A program made the translations under genes and the position numbers. This document shows, piece by piece, positions 39,087-48,766 of a DNA stretch of 49,635 nt (positions are counted from its first letter, which is position 1; the number at the start of each line of letters is the position of its first letter). The notes under the pieces were generated by a model, which made no database searches, had not been told where the DNA came from, and saw only the letters and a list, made by a program, of their open reading frames with translations. Source of the stretch: Acidimicrobiia bacterium (GTDB lineage: Bacteria > Actinomycetota > Acidimicrobiia > Acidimicrobiales > CATQHL01); contig JAGWAL010000004.1 in assembly GCA_021296415.1 (NCBI GenBank), positions 1 to 49,635 on the forward strand. Reading direction: 5' to 3'.

Positions 39087-39893
39087 ATGAGTGCAACGGG
39101 CGCGGACATGTTCCGCCTGGACGCCAAGGTGGCGCTGGTCACCGGCGGATCCGGTGGCATCGGCAAGGCGCTGGGGGTCGGCTTGGGCTTGGCCGGCGCC
39201 CGCCTGGCACTGACCGGCCGCTCGCAGGAGAAACTCGACGCCAACGCCGCGGCCGCGGCGGAAGCGGGCTGCGCCGACGTCGAGACGTTCGGCGACTTCG
39301 ACCTGACCCATCCGGGGCGGCCGAAGGAACTGGCGGAGGCTGTCGCCGAGCGGATGGGCGGCGTCGACATTCTCGTCAACGTGGCGGGCCTCAACCGCCG
39401 CAAGCCGGCCATCGAATTCGCCGAAGAGGACTGGGACGCCGTCATGAACCCCAACCTGAAGGCCGTCTTCTTCCTGTCGCGGGAGGTGGCGCGCCTTTGG
39501 ATCGAGGGTGGCCGGGACGCCGACCGCGACGGCAGGGGCAAGATCATCAACATCGCCAGCCTGGCCGGCGCGATCGGGATCGCCGAGATCGCCCCCTACG
39601 GCGCCTCCAAGCTGGGCGTGGTTGCGCTGACACGGGCCCTGGGCGTCGAGTGGGCGCAGGAGGCGATCTGCGTGAACGCCATCGCGCCCGGCTATCACGA
39701 GACACCCATGACCATCGCCCAGGGAATCTTCGAGAACCCGAAGATCGGGCCGTGGGTACGCAGCCGAATCCCCATGGGACGGCTCGGGACGACCGAGGAC
39801 CTGGTCGGGCCGGCGATCTACCTGGCGTCGGCGGCGAGCAACTACATGACCGGCCAGACCGTCTTCGTGGACGGCGGCTTCGAGGCGGGGTAG
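39087..39893 (+). CDS. SDR family NAD(P)-dependent oxidoreductase
   Basis: A 268-residue classical short-chain dehydrogenase. Cofactor motif TGGSGGIGKA at 19-28, NVAG (98-101), and catalytic Ser158, Tyr171 and Lys175 (PYGASK) are all present. Loosely like gluconate 5-dehydrogenase or 3-oxoacyl reductases, the usual ambiguity in this family. The ATG follows AAGGAAAGGGAG, a strong Shine-Dalgarno. It is a single gene between a hypothetical gene (divergent) and htpX (convergent, 31 bases between stops). Substrate unknown. Confidence 0.9.
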   Translation: MSATGADMFRLDAKVALVTGGSGGIGKALGVGLGLAGARLALTGRSQEKLDANAAAAAEAGCADVETFGDFDLTHPGRPKELAEAVAERMGGVDILVNVAGLNRRKPAIEFAEEDWDAVMNPNLKAVFFLSREVARLWIEGGRDADRDGRGKIINIASLAGAIGIAEIAPYGASKLGVVALTRALGVEWAQEAICVNAIAPGYHETPMTIAQGIFENPKIGPWVRSRIPMGRLGTTEDLVGPAIYLASAASNYMTGQTVFVDGGFEAG

Positions 39894-39924
39894 CGGGGCC
39901 CGCCCGCCGCGCCGCGGGTGCGGC

Positions 39925-40794
39925 TCAGGTGCTGTAGCGCTGGCGCCACTCCCCGGAGCGGAGCCGCTTCACCCGCTCCTCGGTGGCCGGGTGCGTGGAG
40001 AACAGGCCGGCGAACTCCACGCGCTGGCCGGCGAGGGGGTTGACGATGTAGTGCGAGGCCTGCTCGCGGGCCACCGGGGTGGGGATGCGGCGTCCGGCCC
40101 GGTCCAGCTTCTCCAGCGCCCGGGCCAGGGGCTCGCCGTCGCCCAGCAATTGCGCGGCGGTGCGGTCGGCCTTGAACTCGCGGGTGCGGCTGATGGCCGA
40201 CTGCACCAGAGCGGCGGCGATCGGCGCCAGGATCATGGTCGCCAGGAGCACGAACGGGTGCCCGCCGCCGCGATCCCTTCCGCCCCCGCCGCCGGTGAAC
40301 AGGGCGGCGAAGAAGGCGATACGGGCGACCAGGGTGATCGCCATGGCGATCGCCGCCGCCACCGAGCCGATGAGGATGTCCCGGTTGCGGATGTGCATCA
40401 GCTCGTGCGCCAGCACACCTTTGATCTCGGTCCAGGAGAGGTGCTCGATGAGTCCCGCCGTGATCGCCACCGCGGCATTCTCGGGATTGCGTCCGGTGGC
40501 GAAGGCGTTGGGCTGCGGGTTGGGCGTGACGTACAGGCGTGGCTTGGGCAATTTGGCTCGCGCCGCCAACTCCTCCACCACCTTGTGGTACTCGGGGAAC
40601 TCGTGTCGCTCCACGAGCTGGGCGCGGGCCGAGGCGATGGCCAGCTTGTCGGAGAACCAGTAGGAGAAGCCCACGATGGCGAAGGCCAGGACCGCCCCGA
40701 TGATGAGCCCGCCCGTGCCGAAGATGCCGCCGATGCCGATGCACAGGCCCCCCAGCAGTGCCAGCAGGATGAAGGTCTTGAAGCTGTTCTTCAT
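39925..40794 (-). CDS. htpX: protease HtpX homologue
   Basis: A 289-residue zinc membrane metalloprotease of the M48 family that removes misfolded membrane proteins. The zinc site HELMH is at 130-134, with the third ligand in [12 protein letters not shown] further on. Two N-terminal hydrophobic segments (about 8-45) and two after the motif (about 143-190) give four predicted helices, with a Gly-rich insert [11 protein letters not shown] between. GAGGAGG precedes the ATG. It is a typical actinobacterial homologue. Confidence 0.95.
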   Translation of the reverse strand: MKNSFKTFILLALLGGLCIGIGGIFGTGGLIIGAVLAFAIVGFSYWFSDKLAIASARAQLVERHEFPEYHKVVEELAARAKLPKPRLYVTPNPQPNAFATGRNPENAAVAITAGLIEHLSWTEIKGVLAHELMHIRNRDILIGSVAAAIAMAITLVARIAFFAALFTGGGGGRDRGGGHPFVLLATMILAPIAAALVQSAISRTREFKADRTAAQLLGDGEPLARALEKLDRAGRRIPTPVAREQASHYIVNPLAGQRVEFAGLFSTHPATEERVKRLRSGEWRQRYST

Positions 40795-40863
40795 GTCGCC
40801 TCCTCGATTCCCGTTTGCCCGCCGCCCGGACCGGGCCCTGCCGGGCGGAGCGTCCCGACCCCC

Positions 40864-41346
40864 TCAGCCGTAGTAGCCGGAGTGGACGTACAGACACGGC
40901 AGGGTCTCGGCCGCGTACATCTCCACGATACGAGGATCGTCCTCGAGCGCGAACAGCGGCAGGAACCCGAACGAGCGCAGCTGGGCCAGCGCCTCGCGCT
41001 TGAACCGCACGGAGCGGGTCATGTTCTGGGCGGGGCCCCGCAGCGCCAGCAGGTCCCAGCGCAATCCGTGGCGCCCGATCCACTCCAGGGTGAGTTCCCG
41101 GAGGCGGTGCGGGCGGGCCGTCAGCAGCACGACCTGCAGCCCCGCGTCGAGGCACCGGACCAACTCGGCGTGATCCCCCAGCAGGGCATCGCCCCCCGCG
41201 GCATCGAAGAACCCGTACCAGTCGCGCACCGGGCCGTCGAGGTGCCACTGGCGGTGCGAGGCGTCGGCCAGCACGCCGTCGATGTCGACGATGGCCGAAG
41301 CGCCCGGTACCTGCGGGCCCTCCCGCCAGACCCAGTGCGCCGGCAA
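40864..41346 (-). CDS. HAD-superfamily phosphatase (polynucleotide kinase 3'-phosphatase-like)
   Basis: A 160-residue HAD hydrolase. Motif I is DIDGVLADASHR (21-32) with Asp21 the nucleophile, motif II is LLTARP (74-79), a lysine follows in RFKREAL, and motif IV reads ALEDDPRIVEMY. The layout resembles the phosphatase domain of T4 polynucleotide kinase and secreted acid-phosphatase-like HADs. Only a TTG start fits the N-terminus at 41346; there is no clear Shine-Dalgarno. It starts 29 bases after acs on the same strand and is probably co-transcribed. Substrate not determined. Confidence 0.78.
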   Translation of the reverse strand: MPAHWVWREGPQVPGASAIVDIDGVLADASHRQWHLDGPVRDWYGFFDAAGGDALLGDHAELVRCLDAGLQVVLLTARPHRLRELTLEWIGRHGLRWDLLALRGPAQNMTRSVRFKREALAQLRSFGFLPLFALEDDPRIVEMYAAETLPCLYVHSGYYG

Positions 41347-41375
41347 CGGCGACCCACCGGACGCGGCGATGTCGT

Positions 41376-43379
41376 TCAGTCCTCTGCCGGCGCCTCGGAG
41401 GCCCGGCGACGGATCTCCTCGACGACCGATGCGTCCGCCAACGTGGTGGTGTCACCCAGGTTGCGACCCTCCACCACGTCGCGCAACAGCCGGCGCATGA
41501 TCTTGCCGCTGCGGGTCTTGGGCAGATCCGGCACCAGCACCACCGCCTTCGGTCGGGCGATCGGTCCCAGCTTCGTGGCGACGTGCCCGCGAACCTCCTC
41601 GCGCAACTCGTCGCTCGCCTGCGCCGTTCCCCGCAGGATGACGTAGCCCACGATGGCCTGACCGGTGATGGCGTCGCTCGCGCCCACCACGGCCGCCTCG
41701 GCAACGGCGGGGTGGTCCACCAGGGCCGACTCCACCTCGGTGGTGCTGATGCGGTGGCCCGAGATGTTCATCACGTCGTCCACGCGGCCCAGCAGCCACA
41801 GGTAGCCGTCCTCGTCGAGCTTGGCGCCGTCGCCGGCGAAGTAGCGGCCCTCGAAGCGCGACCAGTAGGTCTCCCGGTAGCGCTCCGGATCACCCCAGAT
41901 GCCCCGCAGCATGGACGGCCAGGGTCGGGTGATGGTGAGGTAGCCGCCGCCCCTCCTCAGCGGGTTGCCGCTGTCGTCCACCAACTCCGCGAAGATGCCG
42001 GGAAGCGGGTGCGTGGCCGAGCCCGGCTTGGTGGTGGTGACGCCCGGCAGCGGGCTGATCATGTGCCCACCCGTCTCGGTCTGCCACCAGGTGTCCACGA
42101 TGGGACAGCTCGCGCCGCCGATGTGGGTGTGGTACCACATCCAGGCCTCGGGGTTGATGGGCTCGCCGACGGTTCCCAGCACGCGCAGCGAGGACAGGTC
42201 GTGGCGGGCCGGCTCCCCGGCCCCCCAGCGCATGAACGTGCGGATCGCCGTCGGCGCCGTGTACAGCTGCGTGACGCCGTAGCGGGCGATGATGTCCCAG
42301 AGGCGATCCTTCGGCCAGGCGGTGCGGTCGCCGGTGCGGAACTCCGGGCGCGGCGTGTCGGGCGTGCCCTCGTAGATGACCGACGTGGCGCCGTTGGCGA
42401 GCGGCCCGTAGACGATGTAGCTGTGCCCGGTCACCCAGCCGATGTCGGCGGCACACCAGTAGACGTCACTGTCGGGGCGCAGGTCGAACACGTAGCGATG
42501 CGTGAACGCCACCTGGGTGAGGTAGCCGCCGGTGGTGTGCATGATGCCCTTCGGCTTGGCGGTCGTGCCCGACGTGTACAGCAGGTAGAGCAGGTGCTCG
42601 CTGTCGAAAGCCTCCGGCCCGCCACCGGGATCGGCGTCGGCGGGATCGGCGGCGGCCATCAGTTCGTGCCACCAGTGGTCGCGTCCCGGCCGCATGTCCA
42701 CGTCGAGGTCGCAGCGGTTCACCACCACGACCGTCTCCACCGAGGGAGCGCCGGCGGCGAGCGCCTCGTCTACGTTCACCTTCAGCGCCGACGCGGCGCC
42801 GCGCCGGTAGCCCCCGTCCGCCGTGATGACCATGCGCGCCTCGGCATCCTCGCAGCGATCCACGATGGCGTCGGGCGAGAACCCGCCGAAGATCACCGAG
42901 TGCGCCACCCCGATGCGGGCGCAGGCCAGCATCGCCACGGGCAGTTCGGGGATCATCGGCATGTAAATGGCCACCCGGTCACCGGCCTGCAGCCCCAGCG
43001 AGCGCAGCACCGCTGCGAAGCGGCGAACCTCGTCGAGCAGCTCGGCGTAGGTGATGGTGCGGGTGTCGCCGGGCTCGCCCTCCCAGTGGAAGGCCACCTT
43101 GGCGCCCCGGCCAGCCTCGACGTGGCGGTCGAGGCAGTTGTACGCCATGTTCAGCGTGCCGCCCACGAACCACCTGGCGAAGGGCAGATCCCACTCCAGC
43201 GTGGTACCGAAGTCCTCGGACCAGCTCAGCAGCTCCCGAGCCTGGCGCGCCCAGAACGCCTCGTAGTCGGCGGTGGCCTCCTCGTAGAACGACCGCGCCG
43301 CCGCGGCCTCGGCGAAGCCCACCGGCGGCGGGAAGGTGCGCTCCTCGACATAGAAGTCGGCGATCGTCGCTTCGGCCAT
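41376..43379 (-). CDS. acs: acetyl-CoA synthetase
   Basis: A 667-residue AMP-forming acetate-CoA ligase, for acetate assimilation. Adenylation motif YTSGTTAKPKGIMHTTGG, acetate pocket VDTWWQTETGGH, and the C-terminal PKTRSGKIMRRLLR whose lysine is the usual acetylation control site are all present. The ATG has GGTGGGA upstream, and a TAGGCT hexamer near 43462-43467 could be a -10 for a leader of about 75 bases. It is followed by a small HAD gene. Confidence 0.96.
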   Translation of the reverse strand: MAEATIADFYVEERTFPPPVGFAEAAAARSFYEEATADYEAFWARQARELLSWSEDFGTTLEWDLPFARWFVGGTLNMAYNCLDRHVEAGRGAKVAFHWEGEPGDTRTITYAELLDEVRRFAAVLRSLGLQAGDRVAIYMPMIPELPVAMLACARIGVAHSVIFGGFSPDAIVDRCEDAEARMVITADGGYRRGAASALKVNVDEALAAGAPSVETVVVVNRCDLDVDMRPGRDHWWHELMAAADPADADPGGGPEAFDSEHLLYLLYTSGTTAKPKGIMHTTGGYLTQVAFTHRYVFDLRPDSDVYWCAADIGWVTGHSYIVYGPLANGATSVIYEGTPDTPRPEFRTGDRTAWPKDRLWDIIARYGVTQLYTAPTAIRTFMRWGAGEPARHDLSSLRVLGTVGEPINPEAWMWYHTHIGGASCPIVDTWWQTETGGHMISPLPGVTTTKPGSATHPLPGIFAELVDDSGNPLRRGGGYLTITRPWPSMLRGIWGDPERYRETYWSRFEGRYFAGDGAKLDEDGYLWLLGRVDDVMNISGHRISTTEVESALVDHPAVAEAAVVGASDAITGQAIVGYVILRGTAQASDELREEVRGHVATKLGPIARPKAVVLVPDLPKTRSGKIMRRLLRDVVEGRNLGDTTTLADASVVEEIRRRASEAPAED

Positions 43380-43614
43380 GATCCCACCTCGCTTCTGCCG
43401 CTTGCACCCGCCGCACGGCGCCGGCCGCGCCCACGGCCCACGCGCCCCCGGGCGACCGCCGAGCCTACTCCTTCGGCCACTGGGCCCGAACGGCTCGCCG
43501 AGGTCCGTCCGAGCCCGCCGGCAGCCCCCGACCGCCCGCTCGCCGACGAGAGACGCCGGTGTCGTCGCCGGTCTCGACCCGGGTGCCGGTGGCTGTGTCG
43601 GTCTCGCCTGCCGA

Positions 43615-45057
43615 TTAGTCGCCGGTGTCGCCCTCCGGGCCGCCGGATTCGAGCCCGTTGGGATAGCGGCCGAAGTTCTGCGTCACCCAGAGCGTGCCGT
43701 TGTCCACGGCGATGCCGATGCCGAAGTGGGTGTAGTCGCGGTCGGTCATGTTGGCGTAGTGGCCGGGGCTGCCCACGAGGCCGTCGAAGGAGCGACGCAC
43801 GGCGCCGCGCAGCGACGTGGGGGCCGGGACCTGCGAGACGTTCTCTCCCACGCGAGTCCAACCGGGGGGCATCTCATCGACGTACGCCGGGTTGTGGTAG
43901 AGGCTCTCTTCGGCGCCCATCGTGCGCGACCAGCGACGGGCGACCGCGGCGATGCCCGCGTCGTGGATCAGCGCATCCACGCCCAGGCCGCGGCGCAGCT
44001 CGTTCACGAGGTCCGCCATGTACGCCTCGGCGGCTTCCAGTTCGCGCTGGGCCGGGGACCGACCGGCGACCACCGCGGTGGCGTAGGTCAACCCGTCTCG
44101 GGTGGCGACGCCGGTTCCGATGTGGGTGCACAGCTCGCAAAGCAGGTTCTCGGTGGCCCGCTCCGCCAGCAACGAGCCGCTCAGCCTCTCGGCCAGGCCG
44201 GACACATCGGCGGAGGCCCAAGTCATTGCCGATCTCACGGTGCGCCACAGGTCCCAGTCCGACTTCAGGTGGGGCGCATAGGAGTAGCCGCTCAACCAGT
44301 CGCCGGCATCGGCCATCGCCTCCGCCCGCACCTGCGCAGCGGCCGAGAGCGCATCGTCGACAAGCAGCGGAGCCATCCCGGCACGCAACCCGTTGGCGCC
44401 GGCCAACACCAGCACCGCCAACCGCTCGCCGAGGTCCACCGCAGGCTGAGTCGTCTCAGTCGTCGTCACCGTGGTTGTCGTCGTGGAGGTCCCGTCGATC
44501 GGCGGCAGCAAACCCGATGACGACGTCTCGCCGGCGCTCAGCGTCAGCGGCGTGCTCACCAACCAGCGCCCCGCCGCCGTCCCCGCCGGGAAGAACCGCG
44601 CCCGCGGCAACAACCGCTCCCCCCAATCAGAACCCTCCCCGCCACGCCGCTGCAGGGCGAACTCGACACTCCCCGACGCAACCCGCCGAGCCACAATCCG
44701 CACAGCCACCTCGGCGGACATGTCGCCGCCGGCGGCAACCTGCAGGATCAGCGGCGTGCTCACCAACCAGCGCCCCACCGCCGTCCCTGCCGGGAAGAAC
44801 CGCTGCCGGGGCAACAACCGCTCCCCCCAATCAGAACCCTCCCCGCCACGCTGCTGAAGGGCGAACTCGACGTTCCCCGACGCAACCCGCCGAGCCACAA
44901 TCCGCACCTCATCCCCGCCACCGCCATCAAACCCCTCCTGACCACCAACCCCGGACACGGCCCCGACCAGGGTCGCAACCACAACGACCGCCGAAGCCGC
45001 GAACCGAGTCACGAGCCGACCGGCACCGCCCCCGCCAATGCCGATGCGTTCGCTCAT
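43615..45057 (-). CDS. secreted protein with duplicated 55-residue module and two CAP-like domains
   Basis: A 480-residue exported protein. Signal peptide 1-40 (AASAVVVVATLVGAVSG). Residues 51-105 and 119-173 are two copies of one module (start VRIVARRVASG, end GRWLVSTPL) identical at 50 of 55 positions. A Thr-rich linker (about 190-204) follows. Then comes a first, degenerate CAP-like region (about 208-330; LLVDDALSAAAQVRAEAMAD, HIGTGVA), and a second canonical CAP/SCP domain (about 345-475) with YHNP, RVGENVSQ and GSPGHYANMTDRDYTHFGIGIA. CAP proteins are extracellular with varied roles. The ATG at 45055-45057 fits the signal peptide; longer starts were rejected. The module is not a family I can name. 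Confidence 0.8.
   Translation of the reverse strand: MSERIGIGGGGAGRLVTRFAASAVVVVATLVGAVSGVGGQEGFDGGGGDEVRIVARRVASGNVEFALQQRGGEGSDWGERLLPRQRFFPAGTAVGRWLVSTPLILQVAAGGDMSAEVAVRIVARRVASGSVEFALQRRGGEGSDWGERLLPRARFFPAGTAAGRWLVSTPLTLSAGETSSSGLLPPIDGTSTTTTTVTTTETTQPAVDLGERLAVLVLAGANGLRAGMAPLLVDDALSAAAQVRAEAMADAGDWLSGYSYAPHLKSDWDLWRTVRSAMTWASADVSGLAERLSGSLLAERATENLLCELCTHIGTGVATRDGLTYATAVVAGRSPAQRELEAAEAYMADLVNELRRGLGVDALIHDAGIAAVARRWSRTMGAEESLYHNPAYVDEMPPGWTRVGENVSQVPAPTSLRGAVRRSFDGLVGSPGHYANMTDRDYTHFGIGIAVDNGTLWVTQNFGRYPNGLESGGPEGDTGD
44539..44907 (-). repeat. tandem 165-bp repeat inside the CAP-domain gene
   Basis: Two copies, 44743-44907 and 44539-44703 (period 204 bases), encode the duplicated module. 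DNA similarity is high, with 50 of 55 residues identical, which points to a recent duplication or continuing gene conversion. Confidence 0.85.
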
Positions 45058-45928
45058 CGCGATAGCCCACCGGTGCCGCCAAGCACCGAGCGTCACGCCT
45101 CGATCACCTTGTGGCCCGGCTCGGCGCATACCGGCGCCGCGGAGCCGTCAGACCGCGCGCCCATCTCAACTGATCCAAGACGGGCTACAGGTAGCAAAGG
45201 ACAATCTCGACTGGACGGAGTACCTCCTTCGGACTCACGTGCAACTGTCCGCACCGTCGTGTGTCGACAGCCGTCGCTGTTGACGCACAGTCGATTAGAG
45301 GCGCGTGTATGTCGGTTGATCGTCGGCCTCGGCGCGGTGGAGGTCCTCGGTACTCAACATCACTCGTACAGGTCGCCACACCGAATATGCGGCCGATTGC
45401 ACCGAGCGGCCCCGCGCCCGCTCACAGCGGTGAGTCCCGCATCCAATGATGTTGATCTGCCGAATATGGAGAGGACATCCACCAGCCGACGAAGTTCGCC
45501 AAGTCAAGCGCAAGGTCGGTTTGTCGTTGCCGAGCAAGAACTCCACACCCTCAGCAGCAATTTTAGAACAATCTGCTTCTTCGGTATGCTTCGTCCAACT
45601 CACGGGCAAACTCACCCACGTGCTCTTCGTACTCCTTCTTTAGTCTAGGGCATGGAGTCGCTCTGCTCCGTCCGGTCGACTTGTCCGCGCCTGACGGCTC
45701 GGCGACCGACGGGTCGTGAACGTCGCGCTCGTGCGAACGCACCCGTTCGAGAACTCAAGGACCGGATGACCGGGGACGGTCTTCCGGTGCGCGTCCGTGG
45801 TGGCTCGCGCCGAGGAGGGCCCAGCGGCCCGGCGCGTCGCCGTCGGCGATCTCGGGGGCGGGGGCGTCAGCCGACGCCCCCAGCGAGGGCCCGGGGTCGC
45901 CGTGGTTCGGCTTCAGTAGTCTGGGCGG
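45058..45928. other. 871-base region without a convincing gene, lower GC
   Basis: From about 45170 to 45660 the base composition is visibly less GC-rich than anywhere else in the window, with several stop codons in all frames. On the minus strand a frame near 45640-45560 encodes a plausible peptide (KKEYEEHVGEFARELDEAY) that ends in a stop, and a neighbouring frame continues KIAAEGVEFLLGNDKP, as if a gene had been frameshifted. From about 45700 onward GC content recovers. This looks like decayed or imported sequence. Confidence 0.45.
45917..45922 (+). promoter_or_regulatory. predicted -10 element of leaderless promoter (deacylase gene)
   Basis: TAGTCT is 6 bases upstream of the GTG at 45929 and no Shine-Dalgarno lies between. 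Confidence 0.5.
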
Positions 45929-47650
45929 GTGCATGACCTGCTGATTCGCAACGGCACGGTTGTCGACGGCAGCGGTGTGCCGGCGTTCGTGGGCGATGTC
46001 GCCGTCGACGGCGGCAAGATCACGGCTGTCCGCGCCGGCGGCGAGGGCAATGGCGGAGCGGGCGTCCGCCGGGTGGTCGACGCCGAGGGGCACCTGGTCC
46101 TTCCCGGCTGGGTCGACATCCACACCCACTACGACGGGCAGGCCACCTGGGACCCCGAGATGACGCCATCGTCGTGGCACGGCGTCACCACGGCGGTCTT
46201 CGGCAACTGCGGCGTGGGGTTCGCACCGGTGAGGAGCGGCAGCGAGGACTACCTCATCAACCTCATGGAGGGGGTCGAGGACATTCCCGGCACGGTGCTG
46301 GCCGAGGGCATCGACTTCTGCTGGGAGTCCTATCCCGAGTACCTCGACGCCCTGGAGGCAATGCCGCGGGTGATGGACGTGGCCGGGCAGCTGGCGCACG
46401 GCGCGCTGCGGTTCTACGTGATGGGCGAGCGGGGCGCCGACCACGCCGAGGTGCCCACGGCCGGGGAGTTGGACCGGATCGAGGCACTGACGGCGGAGGC
46501 GCTACGAGCCGGGGCGCTGGGGGTCACCACATCCCGGACCCCCAAGCACCGGGCGGCCGACGGCCGCTTGACGCCGTCGCTGTCGGCGGGAGATCCCGAG
46601 CTGGCGGCGGTGGCGCGCGGCATGCGCGCCGCCGGTGCGGGCGTGCTGCAGGTCAACTCCGACTTCGGAGCCGGCGAGTTCCAACTCATGCGGGCCGCCG
46701 CAGAGCTGGCGGGACGGCCCCTGTCGGCGCTGCTGGTCCAGATGGACGCCTGGCCGGAGCGCTGGCGCGAGACGCTGGCGAACATCGCTGCCGCCAACGC
46801 CGACGGCATCGTGGCCAACGGCCAGGTGGGCTGCCGCCCCATCGGCGTGCTGCTGGGCCTGGATGCCACGGTCAACCCGTTCGGCAACCATCCCGCCTAC
46901 CGCCGGGTTGCGCACCTGCCCGGAGCCGAGCGGGCGGCGCGGCTGCGCGACGATGCGGCACTGCGGCGGGCCCTCATCGACGAGCGGCCCGACGACGGCT
47001 ACAGCCGCTGGATCGACTACGCCCTGGCGCGCACCTACGAATTCGGCGACGACCTGGACTACGAGCCGCACCCCGATACGTCGGTCGCCGCCCGAGCCGC
47101 GGCGGCCGGCCTCAGCCGCTGGGAGCTGGCGCTCGACCTCCTGGCCGCCGGCGACGGCGACGACCTGCTGCTGTACACGTTCGAGAACTACACCGGCGGC
47201 AGCCTCGACGACGTGGCCGAGATGCTGGCCGACGAGCACACGATCTGCGGGATCGGCGACGCCGGGGCGCACGTCGGCACGATCTGCGACGCCGCCTACC
47301 CCACGTTCCTGCTGACGCACTGGGCACGCGACCGCACACGCGGCAGGCGCTTCCCGCTGGAGTTCCTCGTCAACAAGCAGACCCGCCGCACTGCGCTCGC
47401 CTACGGCCTCGCCGACCGGGGGCTACTGGCGCCCGGCCACAAGGCCGACATCAACATCGTGGACTATGACGCCCTGGGGCTGACCCGCCCGCGGGTCGTG
47501 CGCGACCTGCCGGCCGGTGGCAAGCGGCTGGAACAGCGCTCGGTGGGATACCGCCACACCTTCGTGTCCGGCATCGAGGTTGCCGCCGGCGGGGAGTTCA
47601 CCGGCGAGCGCCCGGGTGGATTGATCAGGGGCCCAACCCGGCCGCGCTGA
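45929..47650 (+). CDS. N-acyl-D-amino-acid deacylase (D-aminoacylase) family amidohydrolase
   Basis: A 573-residue amidohydrolase of the D-aminoacylase family, which removes acyl groups from N-acyl-D-amino acids. It begins HDLLIRNGTVVDGSG, has metal motif DIHTHYDGQ (63-71, His65 and His67), FGNCGVGFAP (a family signature), and GIGDAGAHVGTICD near the C-terminal catalytic region. Several relatives annotated this way have unknown substrates. GTG start with TAGTCT 6 bases before. It ends 40 bases before the convergent midA gene stop. Confidence 0.9.
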   Translation: MHDLLIRNGTVVDGSGVPAFVGDVAVDGGKITAVRAGGEGNGGAGVRRVVDAEGHLVLPGWVDIHTHYDGQATWDPEMTPSSWHGVTTAVFGNCGVGFAPVRSGSEDYLINLMEGVEDIPGTVLAEGIDFCWESYPEYLDALEAMPRVMDVAGQLAHGALRFYVMGERGADHAEVPTAGELDRIEALTAEALRAGALGVTTSRTPKHRAADGRLTPSLSAGDPELAAVARGMRAAGAGVLQVNSDFGAGEFQLMRAAAELAGRPLSALLVQMDAWPERWRETLANIAAANADGIVANGQVGCRPIGVLLGLDATVNPFGNHPAYRRVAHLPGAERAARLRDDAALRRALIDERPDDGYSRWIDYALARTYEFGDDLDYEPHPDTSVAARAAAAGLSRWELALDLLAAGDGDDLLLYTFENYTGGSLDDVAEMLADEHTICGIGDAGAHVGTICDAAYPTFLLTHWARDRTRGRRFPLEFLVNKQTRRTALAYGLADRGLLAPGHKADINIVDYDALGLTRPRVVRDLPAGGKRLEQRSVGYRHTFVSGIEVAAGGEFTGERPGGLIRGPTRPR

Positions 47651-47689
47651 GGGGGACCGCTCCGGCTGCTCGCCCGTCCCGGCGGCGGT

Positions 47690-48745
47690 TCAACGATTCC
47701 ATACGGCCACCGTGAACGCCCCCAGCCCGCCCGGGTCGCAGAGGGCCTCCGCCTCGTGCACCCGGCTGCGGGCCTCGAGGGCGCCGAGGTCGCCAATCGC
47801 CGCCCGCTCATGCCAGACGGCGCGACCCTCGGCCACCATTTCCTCGATACTCAGGGAGCGCAGGAACGACGCCTGGTCACACACCTCCGCGCCCGGATGT
47901 ACGGCCCGGACCTGGTCAAAGGGCACCTCGACGGTGATGTCGGCTGCACCAACGTCCCGGAGCGGGTCGTGACCCCGCACACCGGAGCGATAGGTGCGCA
48001 CCCACTCCCACGACGGCCGCGCCGCAAGCGAGGCACTGGAGTCGGTGTAGTCGATGACCACCAGGCTCCCCCGGCGCAGCAGCGCCAGCGCCCGGCCCAC
48101 CCACTCGACGGCGCCTTCCGCCAGAGGGATCCTGCCACCCACCGGTGCCTCGTGCGCCAGGGCATCCGCGACCGCCTGTTCCCCCGCCGACAGGGGCCGC
48201 AGTTCCTCGGCAAGCGTGTCGGCGCTCGCCGTCCTCACGTACACCTCGGCCCAGCCGTCGGTGGTGCGCTCCAGAAGACGGCACGGCAGGTTGTCCAGCA
48301 GTTCGTTGGCGATGATCAGTCCCGCGACCGGCGCGTCAGGCAGGTCATCGAGCGACTCCAGCCGCCGACACGGCCCGGGCGGGTGCTCCCGCAATTCCTC
48401 GTGCGCCCGCCGCAGAGCAGCCGATCGCTCGACGAGCAGGTAACGCAGCACTCCGGAACACGCGGGGCGAGCCGCCAGAACGCTCCGCGCCAGAGTCCCG
48501 GACCCCGCACCGGCATCCACGAGCATGAAGTCGACCGGCCGGCCCAGCTCCTCCCAGCAGCGATCCGCAAGCCGCGCCACCAGCCGTCCGAACAGCGGGC
48601 CCACTTCCACGCTGGTCAGAAAATCCCCGGTCCGCCGCCCGGCACCCCGGCCCGAGGCATAGAACCCGTCCGGCTCGCCATAGAGAGCCAACTCCATGAA
48701 GGAATCGAACCGCAGCGGCTCCCCGGGAGTCAGAGAAGGGCGCAT
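47690..48745 (-). CDS. MidA/NDUFAF7-type SAM-dependent methyltransferase
   Basis: A 351-residue member of the COG1565 family, related to mitochondrial NDUFAF7, which dimethylates an arginine of complex I. Near the N-terminus is FMELALYGEPDGFY, then SAM motif VDAGAGSGTLARSV, and later IIANELLDNLPCRLLE and VVIDYTDSS. These match the family signature. The ATG is preceded by GGAGAG, and the dispersed repeat copy B starts 22 bases upstream. The bacterial role is not established; complex I assembly is a possibility. No respiratory genes are nearby. Confidence 0.9.
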   Translation of the reverse strand: MRPSLTPGEPLRFDSFMELALYGEPDGFYASGRGAGRRTGDFLTSVEVGPLFGRLVARLADRCWEELGRPVDFMLVDAGAGSGTLARSVLAARPACSGVLRYLLVERSAALRRAHEELREHPPGPCRRLESLDDLPDAPVAGLIIANELLDNLPCRLLERTTDGWAEVYVRTASADTLAEELRPLSAGEQAVADALAHEAPVGGRIPLAEGAVEWVGRALALLRRGSLVVIDYTDSSASLAARPSWEWVRTYRSGVRGHDPLRDVGAADITVEVPFDQVRAVHPGAEVCDQASFLRSLSIEEMVAEGRAVWHERAAIGDLGALEARSRVHEAEALCDPGGLGAFTVAVWNR

Positions 48746-48766
48746 GTCGGCGCTCTCCGGAGTTGG

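Noticed and set aside
41583-45065. A 1160-codon plus-strand frame opposite acs and the CAP gene
   Set aside because: Antisense shadow spanning two real minus-strand genes, rich in Arg and Pro with no recognisable domains.
45073-45648. Several short frames in the lower-GC intergenic block
   Set aside because: None has a ribosome site, a leaderless hexamer at the right distance, or recognisable sequence; composition suggests relic DNA.
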